Origin: Coptis chinensis
Taxonomy: Eukaryota; Streptophyta; Magnoliopsida; Ranunculales; Ranunculaceae
Direction: 5' to 3'
Length of the DNA stretch: 64,000 bases
Assembly: GCA_015680905.1 (NCBI GenBank)
Contig: CM027377.1
Span: 13,230,501 to 13,294,500 of the forward strand
Positions 33,240-45,580 of this stretch are shown piece after piece. The notes under the pieces were generated by a model that saw only the letters and a list, made by a program, of their open reading frames with translations, had not been told where the DNA came from and did no database searches. The position numbers and the translations under genes were made by a program. Positions within the stretch are counted from its first letter, which is position 1, and every line of letters begins with the position of its first letter.

Positions 33240-35690
33240 ATAATACTGCATGAAACGAACATCAAAGAACAATTAACGGGAAACATAAAACTAGATGCAA
33301 ATGCAAATGCATCGAACTAATCTCAACTAATATTTAATAGAAAATCGAAAATTGGATGCACATGCAAGCATTAAACTAATCTTAAAAATTAATTAATGAA
33401 CAATCGGAATATGGATACAACTGCATTAAATTAACCTCAAAGAATAATTAACGGAAAATCAAAACTTGGATGCAAATACATCAAACTAACATAAAAAAAA
33501 AATAATTGTCGGGAAATCGGAAACTGGATACAAATGCATTGAACTAACCCTCAGAGATTAAATTAAAAGGAAATCGGAAACTTGATGCAACTGTATTGAA
33601 CTAACCTAAAAAAAATTAACTATAAATGGGAAACAGGATGCAAATGCGTGAAACTAATCTTAAAAAATAATTAACATAAAATTAGAAACTGGATGCAACT
33701 ACACTGAACTAATTCCAACAAATAAATTGGATGCAAAACATTGAACTAACCTCAATAAATAATTAACGGAAAATCGAAAACTGGATGAAATTCATTGAAC
33801 TAACCTTAAACAATAATTAATGGGAAATCAGAAACTAGATGCAAATACAACCTCATCGAATAATAATGAGAAATCGGAAACTAGATGCAAATGTATTAAA
33901 CTAATCTTAAAAAATGATTAACGGGAAATCAGAAACTGGATACAAATGCATTGAACTGATCTTGAAGAACAATTAACAGGAAATTGGAAATTGGATGCAA
34001 ATGCATTGAACTAATTGCAAAGAATAATAAACAAGAAATTGGAAATTGGAAACTGGATGCAACTGTATTGAACTAACCTCAAAAAATAAATAACAGAAAA
34101 TCAAAAACTTGATGCAAATGCATTGAACTAATCTCAAAATATAGTTGTGTTATATGTTGTGGGAATGTCTCGATAAGTATAGTTTTGTATTTAAAACGGT
34201 GTTTATCTTATCTTTTTTCTTATGATTGGGAACACCTTGCTATTTAAGTAGCTTCAATATGAACTTCCTCTTATTATACAATCTCACATAACTTCAATCA
34301 AACTTCTATTATTAAATAACAAAATGAAGTTGAAGAGTTTTATCAATGGTGAGTTATTTTTTATTAATAGAGAGTACGTGGGGTTTTCATGTTATAAGAA
34401 ATTTGGATGAGTGATCAATACAGTATTTGTATATAATAGTTCTGCATATATAGTTGCATATATTTTTCAGAATAATTAATATGATAGGACCCGTTCATAG
34501 ATAATCTTTGAAGATCCCACATAGTGAGTCAGGTATAATTTAAAGAGTAATTAACAGAAAATCAGGAACTGGATAATCTTTGATGATCCCATATAGTAAA
34601 TCAAGCATAATTTATTTTTATGTCATGTTTGCAATTAAGGACACTACATATGGATTAGTAGAAAGTTGGTATTACAAACCATATTGGATAATTAAAAGGA
34701 AATCAAAACTGGATTCAAATACATTTAACCGGAGCTAAAAAGAGTAATTAACAAATCGGAAACTTTATGCATATACGATAAACTAAACTCAAAAAGTAAT
34801 TAACTAGAAATCGGAAACTACTGCAACTGTATTAAACTAACGTCAGATAATAACTAATAGGAAATTAGAAATTGGATGCAAATCATTGAAAAATATTTAA
34901 CGGGAAATCGGAAACGGTATGCAAAAATGCATCAAACAAACCTCAAATAATAATAAACGGAGAATTTGAAACTGGATGCAAATGCATTGAACTAACCTCA
35001 AAAAATAATTAACAGGAAATCAAAAACCGAATGCAACTTTATTGAACTAATCTCATAAAATAATTAGCGGAAAATCAAAAACTAGGTACAAATGCATTGA
35101 AATAACCTCAAAGAATAATTAACAAGAAATCAGAAATCGGATAAAATTGCATTGAACTAACCTCAAAGCATAAATAATCAGAAATCATAAACTAGATGTA
35201 GATATATTGAACTAACCTCAAAGAGTTATTAATAAGAAATTAGAATCTGGATGCAAATGTAATAAACTAATCTAAAGACTAATTAACAAAACATCGAAAA
35301 ATGGATGCAACTGCATTGAACTAACCTCAATGAATAATTAATGAGAAATCATAAATTTAATACAACTGCATTGAACAAACCTTAAAAAATAATTAACGAA
35401 AAATTGAAACTTACTGCAAATGCATTGAACTAACCTCAAAGAACAATTAACGGAAAATCAGAAATTAGATGCAACTACATTGAACTAACCTCAAGCAATA
35501 ATTAATGGAAAATCAGAAACTGGATGCAATTGCATTGAAATAAAAAATTGGATGCAATATCCTTGATGAATATTTAATAGAAAATCGGAAACTAGATTTA
35601 AATGCATTGAAATAACCTTAAAGAATAGTTAACTAGAAATCGGAAACCAGATATAACTGTATCGAACTATCCTCAAAGCATACGATAAAA
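33240..35690 (+). repeat. 55-bp tandem repeat, first block
   Basis: Degenerate copies of a 55-bp unit: GGATGCAAATGCATTGAACT, then AACCTCAAAGAATAATTAAC, then GGGAAATCGGAAACT. Spacing measured between successive ATTGAACT motifs at 34986, 35041 and 35096 is 55 bp. The block is interrupted at 34141-34530 by a non-repetitive stretch that also occurs in the second Helitron copy. Confidence 0.95.
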
Positions 35691-35887
35691 AAAATTCCAA
35701 ATCCTTAGATATATATTATAGTTATACTCTCACCAATCTATTTTTTGGGGCACTCACATAGACTCAATTTTTTTTTTTCTAAACTCTATTACTAATTACG
35801 AACAAGTAGGATATAAATAAAGAACCAATCCTATCTAAAGTTTCAAAGAGTCTCTAATTTTTCCTAAACAATATAGCTAATTAAAAT

Positions 35888-35888
<1 letters not shown>

Positions 35889-35965
<77 letters not shown>
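35889..35965. repeat. (AT)n microsatellite
   Basis: About 38 uninterrupted AT units inside the second long Helitron copy, absent from the equivalent place in the first copy. Confidence 0.97.
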
Positions 35966-35970
<5 letters not shown>

Positions 35971-36679
35971 AAAACTAAATTGCTAAAAAACAATAGTTTT
36001 AGCCAAAAACGATTTTCTTAAAACTCTTAAGCCACAAAGAATAGTTTTCACACTAATCTCATGTGAAGTTTAACATAATAAAATTCCTTTTTAGAAAATG
36101 ACAATGAAACTATGAAAGAACAAAGGAAAAAATAAATGGAGTTGCTTGAACATTTACTTTATGCATTTGTTAACCACACGTGAATGAGAAAAAAGGAAAA
36201 AAAAAATTAAACTAATCATAAAATAAGTAACAGTACGGGTGTACACCCAAAACAAATAAAATTGTATTATATGCAATATATATATAGGCCTAACAAATAA
36301 AGTTAGATCAATTTGATGTATCATCCACGGTGGGATTTAGACATTTAGTCATAGTTAAGAATTTCAAAAACTACAATTCCATCAACAATAATTACGACAT
36401 ATTCCAATTAAATTTTTGAATTTTATAATTTTCAATTTTAGCGTAATAATGAGATTCAATTAAAGTGGACGTTGACTTAAATAAATTATATAACTATTGA
36501 TTTAGTTAAAGTGGATGTTGGGCTTAAATAAATTATATACCAAACCAAACTAAAACAAATTACATGTGGAAAACTAAATTATACAAAAAATAACATCACA
36601 AAATATATAATAGAAAATGAAAAAAAATAACGGAAAACCAATAATGACAAATATTTTAAAATATATATAATACTGCATG

Positions 36680-39640
36680 AAACTAACGTCAAAGAACAAT
36701 TAACGGAAAATATAAAACTAGATATAAACGGACTAACCTCAAATAATATTTAACGGAAAATCAAAAATTGGATGCACATACAAGTATTAAACTAATCTTA
36801 AAAAGTAATTAATGGACAATCGAAATATGGATACAACTGCATTAAACTAATCTCAAAGAATAATTAACGGGAAATTAAAACTTGGATATAAATACATCGA
36901 ACTAACATCAAAAAATAATTGTCAGGAAATCGGAAACTGGATACAAATGCATTGAACTAACTCTCAGAGATTAAATTAATGGGAAATCGGAAAATGGATG
37001 CAACTGTATTGAACTAACGTAAAAAAAAAATTAACTATAAATTGGAAACAGGATGCAAATGCCTGAAACTAATCTTAAAAAATAATTAACGGGAAATCGG
37101 AAACCGGATGCAACTACACTGAACTAATTTTAAAAAATAAATTGAATGCAAATGCATTGAACTAACCTCAAGAAATAATTAACGACAAATCAAAAACTAG
37201 ATATGATGCAAATTCATTGAACTAACCTCAAACAATAATTAACCGAAAATCATAAAGTAGATGCAAATGCAACCTCATCAAATAATAAATGAGAAATCGG
37301 AAACTGGATGCAAATGTATTAAACTAATCTCAAAGAATGATTAACGGGAAATCGAAAACTGGTTGCAAATGCATTGAACTGGCCTCAAATAACAATTAAC
37401 AGGAAATTGGAAATTGGATGTAAATGCATTGAACTAACTGCAAAGAATAATTAACAAGAAATCGGAAACTGGATGCAAATGCATTGAACTAGCTAACCTC
37501 AAAAAATAAATAACATAAAATCAGAAACTGGATGCAAATACATTGAACTAACCTCAAAATATAGTTGTGTTATATGTTGTGGGAATGTCTCGATAAGTAT
37601 ATACAGTTTTGCATTTAAAACGGTGTTTATCTTATCTTTTTTCTTATGATTGGGAACACCTTGCTATTCGAGTAACTTCAATATGAACTTCGTCTTATTA
37701 GACAATCTCACAAACCTTCAATCAAACTTCTATTATTAAATAACAAAATGAAGTTGAAAGATTTTATCAATGGCGAGTTATTTTTTTTTTACTAGATATT
37801 ACGTGGGGGTTTCATGTTATAAGAAATTTGGATAAGTGATCAATACAATATTTATATATAATAGTTCTGCATATATAGTTGCATGCATTTTTCAGAATAA
37901 TTAATGTGACAGGACCCGTTCGTAGATAATCTTTGAAGATCCCACATAGTGAGTCAGGTGTAATTAAAAAAATAATTAACAGAAAATCGAGAAATGGATA
38001 ATCTTTGATGATCCCATATAGTAAATCAAGCATAATTTATTTTTATGTCATGTTTGCAAAGACACTACAGATGGATCAGTAGAAAGTTGATATTATACAC
38101 CACATTGGATAGTTAAAAGAAAATTGAAAAATTGGATTCAAATACATTGAACTGAGCTCAAAGAGTAATTAACGGAAAATCAGAAACTTTATGCAAATAC
38201 AATAAACGAAACTTAAAAAGTAATTAATTAGAAATCAGAAACTGACTGCAACTGCATTAAACTAACGTCAAAGAATAACTAATGGAAAATTAGAAATTGG
38301 ATGCAAATTCTTGAAAAATATTTAACGAGAAATCAGAAACAGTATGCAAAAATGCATCAAACAAATCTCAAATAATAATTAACAGGGAATCGGAAACTGG
38401 ATGCAAATTCATTGAATTAACCTAAAAAAATAATTAACAGGAAATCAAAAACTGAATGCAACTGCATTGAACTAACCTCATAGAATAATTGGCGGGAAAT
38501 CAAAAACTAGATACAAATGCATTGAAATAACCTCAAAGAATAGTTAACGGGAAATCAGAAACCGGGATGAAATTACATCGAACTAACCTCAAAGGATAAA
38601 TAATAAGAAATTATAAACTAGATGCAGATTTATTGAACTAACCTCAAAGAGTTATTAATGAGAAATTGGAAACTAGATGCAAATGTAATAAACTAATCTA
38701 AAGACTAATTAACGAAATATCGAAAAATGGATGCAACTACACTGAACTAACCTCAATGAATAATTAACGGGAAATCATAAATTTGATACAACTGCATTGA
38801 ACAAATAAACCTCAAAAAACTAATTAACAGGAGATCAAAAACTTGCCGTAAATGCATTGAACTAACCTCAAAGAACAATTAACGGGAAATCGAAAATTGG
38901 ATGCAACTGCATTGAACTAACCTCAAAGAATAATTAACGGAAAATCGGAAATTGAATGCAACTGCATTAAACTAAAATCATAGATTAACTAATAAGCCGA
39001 GAAATCAGAAATTGGATACAATATCTTTGATGAATATTTAACGAAAAATCGGGAACTAGATGCAAATGTATTGAAATAACCTCAAAGAATAGTTAATTGG
39101 AAATCGGAAACCGGATGTAACTACATCGAACTACCCTCAAAGCATAAATAACCAAAAATTGGAAGCTAGATGTGAACTAACCTCGAGAAATAATTAATGG
39201 GAAATCGAAACCTGTTTGCAGATGTATTGAACTAACCTCAAAAAGTAATTAACGGGAAATTGAAACATGGATGCAAATGCAATGAACTAATCTCAAAGAG
39301 TAATTAACGAAACATTGAAAACTAGATGCAACTGCACTGAATTAACCTTAATGAATAATTAACGAGAAATCAGAAACTTGATACAACTACATTGAATTAA
39401 CCTCAAAGAGTGATTAATGAAACAATGAAAACTAGATGCAATCAGATCTTGAATTAACCTTAATTAATAATTAACGGGAAATAAAAAATTGATACAATTA
39501 CATTGAATTAACCTCAAAGAATAATTAATGGGAAATCAAAAACTAGATGCAACTACATTGAACTAGCATCAAAGAATAATTAACATAAAATCGAAAACTT
39601 GATGCAAATGCATTGAACTAACCCCGAAACATAGTTGTAT
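36680..39640 (+). repeat. 55-bp tandem repeat, second block
   Basis: Same 55-bp unit as the first block, longer by about 15 units, interrupted at 37561-37970. It ends just before the third copy of the conserved 3' segment (39640-40002). Confidence 0.95.
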
Positions 39641-40002
39641 TATATGTAGGGAGAATATAATGTCTCAATAAGTATAGTTTTGCATTTTAAGTAGTGTTTA
39701 TTACAATTCTTTTATTATGATTGGAAATGTTTTGCTATTCAAGTAGCTTCAATATCATCTTCGCCACATTGGGCATTCTCACAAAATTTCAATAAAACTT
39801 CTATTATTAAATAACCTAATAACAAAAATATATCGATGGCTTTTATCAAGATTTGGTACTTTCTTTTTATAGAGAGTGACGCAAGAAAATTGAATGAGTG
39901 ATTAATATAATTTCCATATCTCATAGCTGTGCATAGTTGCTAATATTATTTAGAATAATTTAATATAACGACAGCCGTTCGCAGGACGGGTTCGAAAGCT
40001 AG

Positions 40003-40509
40003 TCTATATTAATATCGGTTTCTCCCTGTATGCTCACACAGAGCCACACCACATCAACAATATTTTTAAAAAATTCCCTACTTTTAAAATAATTAATTGT
40101 TTGATTACTAAATTAATCTTATTATTAGTATATTTTGTAATTTATTAAAAACCGTTTTGGTATTTTCACACATTTAAAAAACCAAATACACGCCAATTTG
40201 ACCAAATTCAAATTCTTCGGGAGTGAATAATTCAGTAATTAAAAACCCAAAAATACAAAACAAAGTCCCAACCCCGTGAAACACTTTCTCTAAAAAAACA
40301 AACTAAATCTAAAACTCTTTCTCAAACTCCAAAGAAAATATATTGCCTTCAAGTTTGAATCTTCATAAAAAAAAAAAAATGTAATACTTCAAATAGTACA
40401 ATTTCAAATTGAGACCTTTCAGCAACATTTATATTGTCTCTCTTTTCAGCAACATAAACATCTCTTAACAATTTCGTCTTTTAAGAAGATGCCATGATTG
40501 TTTTCTTTT
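40003..40509. other. Intergenic
   Basis: AT-rich DNA with A-runs (40367-40379). No coding sequence recognised. Confidence 0.4.
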
Positions 40510-40885
40510 TTGCAACTTGTACAAGACTAGTTGCTACTAGCCAATCTCCAGAAGTGGTCCAAGTACCAATAACTCAAATCACAAAGCCTGCAGTAGTTCT
40601 ACAAGCCACACCTTAGAGGCAAGCTGCTTCTAACCAGAGGAAAACTGCTTCAGCTACACCTGATAAATTTGACAGAGTGTAATATATAATCTTAGTAGAT
40701 GATAAGTTACCTAACCCCCTATTTTGCCTATTCCAAAATAAACAATCATCTGCAGTTCATATTTTTAATCATCTGTGCCAAGTGTCCCTCCTGATTGCTT
40801 CAGATTTGCTGTTGATAGAATGATAGAGCTTGATCAGAGAGGTTCCTTAAATCAGCTCAACCGCCTAGCTGCTATTTGTCCAGGT
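40510..40885 (+). pseudogene. Coding-like fragments of an unidentified gene
   Basis: Two conserved-looking pieces: 40524-40680 (ATSQSPEVVQVPITQITKPA, then after a stop RQAASNQRKTASATPDKF) and 40797-40883 (FAVDRMIELDQRGSLNQL followed by NRLAAICPG, then a possible GT donor). They look like neighbouring exons of a nuclear protein, but I do not recognise the family. The in-frame TAG after QATP suggests decay. Confidence 0.35.
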
Positions 40886-41999
40886 TTATCGTACCTTAGC
40901 TTTTTATGGAATTGCATTTTTTTTAAGTCAATCTAATTTGTTATACAGAAACGAGTTTTATCACAAAATTAAGAGCTTTATTATATGCAATCCCAATATT
41001 TACATGACCTTAGGATCAACAACAACAGAACACTCTTACATAGTTGTATAGGTTTCTAAGATTGTATAATTTAGTAGAGAATAACCTACACCACCCAGTC
41101 AACCAATCTAATCCCCTATTTAGCCTCTTCCAAAAGAAGCAATCAGTCAACCAATCTAATTCCCTATTTAGCCTCTTCCAAAAGAAGCAATCATCTCCGG
41201 TTAAGGTTCATTAAATAAATTCTAGGTCCATCAGTAAGACACTAAATGGAAAAAATAAATAAAAATTCCCCTTATGCCTAAGTACAACCCACAAAAAGAA
41301 GACAACCAAAGCAAAAAGTCCTTTACTCCGAAGGAGAGAGCTAGAGACCCTTCAGTCTCACAAGATAAGCAGTTATACAGTCGTCCCTGGCCTGGCCTCC
41401 TCATTCCCACCCTTATCTGTGTAACTATAGCCAATTAGCTCTTCGTCTTTTCATTCCCACCCTCATACTAAAGCCTAGAGAGACGTCAATTCCTTCTAAT
41501 TCCCTAAGACCTACAATCAGTGGGGAAATCCGGGGCTGATTTTCTCGGCAGTGTAGCACTTTTTAGAGTAATAAAAAATCACTTTAAAAATACTATCTAA
41601 AAATGCAATCATGTGTGTATGGTTCAGCAAGGATTAAAAATTCATACCATATGGTAGATGAGTCAGGAGTAATACCAAAAAAAAACCTCCTGGTCTCAAC
41701 ATAGCCGACACATTATTCAGAAAACTCCTTGCTCTCTCTTCGGTCCCAAAACACAACTGCAAACATACAACAATTCACTTCTATACTGTACACACACAAT
41801 ATCAACAAAAAATACAAAAAAAAACCCACAAAAATATCAATACTTGAACCTGTAAGTGTTGCAAACAACAAACAATATAAGCTGGAACACCTTTATCCTC
41901 CAACAAAGATTTTAAATTTTCCTAAAAAAACACATCAAACTAAACAAAGGGTGTCTCTCAAATTTAAAAACTAATCAAATAGTTAAAATTTTACCATAC
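40886..41999. other. Intergenic
   Basis: A local direct repeat, AGTCAACCAATCTAATCCCC near 41098 and a copy near 41149. Otherwise nothing identified. Confidence 0.4.
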
Positions 42000-42376
42000 C
42001 ATGCATGGATCAACTTCACAAAAATAGGATGTTCATGATTTTCTCTGACTTTCATCCCACTTCTCTCTAGCTTCAACAATCCCAGAAGTAGAAACATCTA
42101 CATAAACTCAAACAATGAAAGAAAAAGGTCATTACTGAGTTAATATGAAGAGCATTTGAATGAGTGAGTTAGTAATAGTATATAGTGTACCTATGCCAAT
42201 GTAATGACCAATTTGAGCTTCGTCATACTTATCTATGTCAACTCCAGTTCCACAATACAAGTCACAATTCAAACTGTTGCGTATGGGGAAGTGAAGATTT
42301 TGATGAGAGCTATTTTTGCAAAGTCGTATAGCCGTTGGTGTGTTGGTGTTGTTGTTGAAGAAGAAGAAGAACACAT
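42000..42376 (-). pseudogene. mRNA cap guanine-N7 methyltransferase 2-like, first two exons
   Basis: Exon 1 (42191-42376) starts MCSSSSSTTTPTHQRLYDFA and continues KIALIKIFTSPYATV. After a 5-bp insertion it continues in another frame as CDLYCGTGVDIDKYDEAQIG, then HYIGIG and a GT donor. Exon 2 (42000-42097) reads DVSTSGIVEAREKWDESQRK, then a stop, then YFCEVDPCM and a donor. This matches the start of the plant cap methyltransferase 2-like family, in which the CDLYCG loop is the SAM-binding motif. The enzyme would methylate the mRNA cap in the nucleus. No further exons are seen, so this is a truncated pseudogene. Confidence 0.7.
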
Positions 42377-43377
42377 GTCTTATCTATACATAGTAATATT
42401 AGTTCCATATTGGCATGTGGCCATGTGGGTGCATGGATCCGTCTTACTTATACATTATCTTCTGGACTTTGGTCTTAAGTTGGAGATTGAATGTTAGCCG
42501 AGTATTTTTGAGGAAGTTGGCGAGTGTTTAATGCGTTCTATAATTCTATTGAAGAATATTAATAACAAGGTTTTAAATTCAACAAAACAGGCAAAAGTGC
42601 AAAACGCACCAGTTAGTGATTAGCATATATCGAATGGGGTTTGAAGGATGAAAAATGAAGAGCCAACTCCCTAATTTTGCCTCTTAGTTTTCTTAACAAA
42701 CTAAATTATTTTGCCTAACAACGAGCATATTGAAGCATAATAATTAGAAGGTATCCTGCATAAGAACATATTCCCACTCTAAAAGTGTCTGCATAAGCTT
42801 ACCATTACAATTAAAAGGTAGAGTGTTAGTTTCATTCAATCTGTACCAGTTCACACAAAACTCATATTCATCAATTCTATAGGACTGTAATGCAGCAACA
42901 AGCTACTCAGTCTAAGGCCCCCAATAATTTAGTTGGCACAACTGCACAAGTACACAATGGCACAATGCTACCGTTTAAATGAAATTTCCACAGATTGTAT
43001 TGAATAATAATATGTTTCTGACTTTCTAATGACACATTTAAATAGTAGGGTTAGTTAGTGTTACCCTACTAGATGGGCAATTAGGGTCTCCCCCACTAGA
43101 TAGGCAATTAGAGTTTTCTCCCCAAAATATACACAAAAAATATATTTTACCATCTAAAATGACACCTCTAGAAGAAATTGAAGATTGTATGCACTGAAAT
43201 TACATATTGTATACACTGAAATATCTTAACGTATACAAGAATTTACCGCTAACTTGCTAAAATCTTTTCAAAGCAATTTAACTTTATTGATAGCTGCTTC
43301 CACATATTTATCCTCTTATTATACTTAAAACTTTAGTCCTAATCCCTTATATTCCATTTTCCCTGGTGAAGGTGGGA
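42377..43377. other. Intergenic
   Basis: No gene recognised. A short tandem pair, ACTAGATGGGCAATTAGGGT and ACTAGATAGGCAATTAGAGT, lies at 43069-43116. Confidence 0.4.
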
Positions 43378-43438
43378 ACCAAACCCAATAACTTGGCCCC
43401 AGCCTCCCAAGTCTTGACCAGTAGATCACTGGACACCT
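43378..43438 (-). mobile_element. Possible tRNA-derived SINE head
   Basis: On the minus strand, TGATCTACTGGTCAAGACTT and, 30 bp later, GGTTTGGTTCCCACC resemble pol III A and B boxes. No poly-A tail or target duplication was confirmed. Tentative. Confidence 0.25.
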
Positions 43439-43740
43439 TCATTAATCGTATTAACAATCTCAAAAGCAAAGATTATGAATGTGTCTCTCTCAGCAGTGGG
43501 TTGTCAAGTATATATAGGATAAAGGTTAATCTTTATTAAGTCCCAAACGAGAATCTCCTCAAACTTGAAGGAAAACAGGAAGTAATGGCTGAAGACATTT
43601 AAGACATTTAGGAAGGCATAATCCAAGTATAAGTAATGGTCCTCCCTGCAATGGAACAAAAATGGAACAAAAGAAGAAAACAAGTTAATTGAAAGCCAAG
43701 TTAAACTTTGACAAAAAAAAAGTTATACCTGACAGTTAAA

Positions 43741-43968
43741 CTAGAGGGTAAAGTTATACCTAACCTTTTTTTCCCTCCGCTCCTTATCTCTAGACGTAGA
43801 TATAGCATCACGGACTAATTTAATGTATGATGGAAAAGAACTTCCTTTGGAACTGAGCCAAGAACCGGTACCTTGACAAAACTTCCCAAGCAACCAGCTA
43901 ATAACCGGGACAGATTGAAGATGCAGTACAAAAACCAACTCCAAACAGAAGCTGCTATTACATTTCAT
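43741..43968 (-). pseudogene. Unidentified exon-like fragment
   Basis: A 76-codon open stretch containing LLGKFCQGTGSWLSSKGSSF and IKLVRDAISTSRDKERREKK, then a GT at the expected place (AAAAAG|GTTAGG). The composition looks like a real exon rather than chance, but I do not recognise the protein and see no partners. Confidence 0.3.
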
Positions 43969-44105
43969 GAGAGTAACATTTACATAAACTTAACGCAACA
44001 ATATCTGGGTCAGAATCACTTAATAATAAACAGATAAAAAATGGGGGATAAGATAATGGAAGGTATTTTACTCAAAACACACAACAACAAAAAAGGTTTT
44101 TATAT

Positions 44106-44460
44106 CACTATTAAAAACAGTTCTTTTGTTACTGTTTTTTTTTTTTTTTTTTTTCCAAAACCGTGATGGAATGGGAGTCATTTATTTTTGCCCCAAAACT
44201 GTAACAAATATTTGTTCCAGACTAGTCTCTTTCTACTATACAAAACGGTAACAACTGCTCAAAAATCGTCACAACAAATCATATCATTTGTGACGGTTTT
44301 AAATAAACGGTTATGCAATCATCCTTTTTAACATTCATAAAACCATAAAAAAAAAAGTAACAAGCTGCTCAAAAACCGTGCAAACAAATTATATCATTTG
44401 TGATGGTTTTAAATAAACTGTTTATGCATTCATCTTTTTGAGCAGTCATAAACTCATAAA
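44106..44460. mobile_element. CACTA-like terminal fragment
   Basis: CACTATTAAAAAC at about 44106, a T-run, then repeated AAACCGT / TTTGTGACGGTTTTAAATAA motifs in both orientations. Such subterminal repeats are typical of plant EnSpm/CACTA ends. No opposite end was found. Confidence 0.35.
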
Positions 44461-44503
44461 AAAAGTATCAATTAGTCATGATTTCGGTTTGGGTAAAAGC
44501 GTA

Positions 44504-44504
<1 letters not shown>

Positions 44505-44584
<80 letters not shown>
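44505..44584. repeat. (TA)n microsatellite, left side of Pack-element
   Basis: Forty TA units directly abutting the left end of the element at 44585. Confidence 0.97.
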
Positions 44585-44587
<3 letters not shown>

Positions 44588-45189
44588 ACAAAGCTAGGTA
44601 GGCAGCCAGAATTCAAAAACAACATCCAAACAAAGAATTCAAGCCGTTAGATCATAGGCGTCGGATCAAGATGAAAATGCGATATTTCCGAATCTGGTTT
44701 TACGTTCTTCTTTTTTACGAAGGGTTTGGGTTTGAAATTTCTAAACACCAAACAACAAACTACGATCATCAACAAACAAAAATTCAAAATCAAAACCACG
44801 AAATCATCAACAACAAAATCAAACCACCGAAAAACCCAAAATCAAACCCAAAATCATCAACAAAATCAAAACCACCCAAAACCCAAAATTCAAACCCAAA
44901 ACAAATCATCTGGGTGCTTGATTCTTAATTTATCTGGTAACAATTTATCGTTTTTAGTTCGATCTTGTGACACACTATTTCTGCTTCTTGTTATTTGTTT
45001 TTTTTTCAAGTGTATTTATTATATGCATTTGATGTAGATCTACATGATATTCGGATGGTTTAGCTAGTTTAAAATCGATGTAGATCTGGCTTGCCAAATA
45101 ATTTCAAGGTAATTTGTTTTTCCCAGAGTTAGTTTAACCCGGTTATAATTTGTTGGCGGGTTCTTGTACTTGAGAAGCATCATACATCA

Positions 45190-45580
45190 AAAATATCAGA
45201 TTTTCCTGATCTCCAGTCTTTGGTGACGTTTGAATTTCGAGGGGAGGCATTAAGTTCCCTGTGTGCACTTGGGAATATCCGAAAGGAGTATGCAAAGCTA
45301 ATTTCTTTATTGAATGTGAGTGCTTAGCTAATTTCTTTACTCATCTTGAAACTGTGGGATTGTAGTTTGGTTTTGACAGCCTTGTTATATTTCAGGCGTA
45401 TGCCCACATTGCCAAAGGAGTTCGATTAGTTTGTAACAACAATAACCGGAAAGAACGCAAAAAACTGTGGGTACTTCCGAACACAAGGAAGCGGCTCCAT
45501 TAAAGACAACATCATAACTGTATTTGGCATGAATACATTCTCGTGCTTAGAGACCTTGAGTGTTTGCATATCGAGAAAGT
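45190..45580 (+). pseudogene. Captured PMS1 (MutL homologue) fragment
   Basis: Exon A (about 45192-45315) reads [20 protein letters not shown], then LSSLCALGN, then directly [17 protein letters not shown] intron 45316-45395 follows. Exon B starts AYAHIAKGVRLVCNN and continues in another frame as GSGSIKDNIITVFGMNTFS. This matches the GHKL ATPase domain of PMS1, including the FRGEAL motif. The segment between LCALG and NIRKEY in the family (some 50 residues) is missing. PMS1 pairs with MLH1 in mismatch repair. The fragment lacks the ATP-binding N-terminus and the endonuclease domain and cannot work. Confidence 0.85.

Larger units (their letters stand above)
32295..40002 (+). mobile_element. Tandem array of non-autonomous Helitrons
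   Basis: Three Helitron-like 5' ends (A then TCCTTAGATATATATTATA) lie head to tail at 32295, 32408 and 35702. A single complete 3' end is at 39973-40002: a CCGT...ACGG hairpin, then GTTCGAAAGCTAG before a T. The first copy is a 113-bp stub, the second 3.3 kb, the third 4.3 kb. Copies two and three align through shared blocks: TCCTTAG start; about 32950/36370; GTTGTGGGAATGTCTCGATA at 34158/37578; ACCCGTTC at 34490/37914. In the copies at 34490 and 37914 the 3' hairpin is incomplete and lacks CTAG. No Rep/helicase is coded, so it is non-autonomous. Most of the length is a 55-bp repeat. Head-to-tail arrays fit rolling-circle transposition with failed termination. Confidence 0.65.

Noticed and set aside
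33240-39640. CRISPR-like array of short regular repeats
   Set aside because: Units are contiguous 55-bp tandem repeats without unique spacers, in a plant nuclear context.
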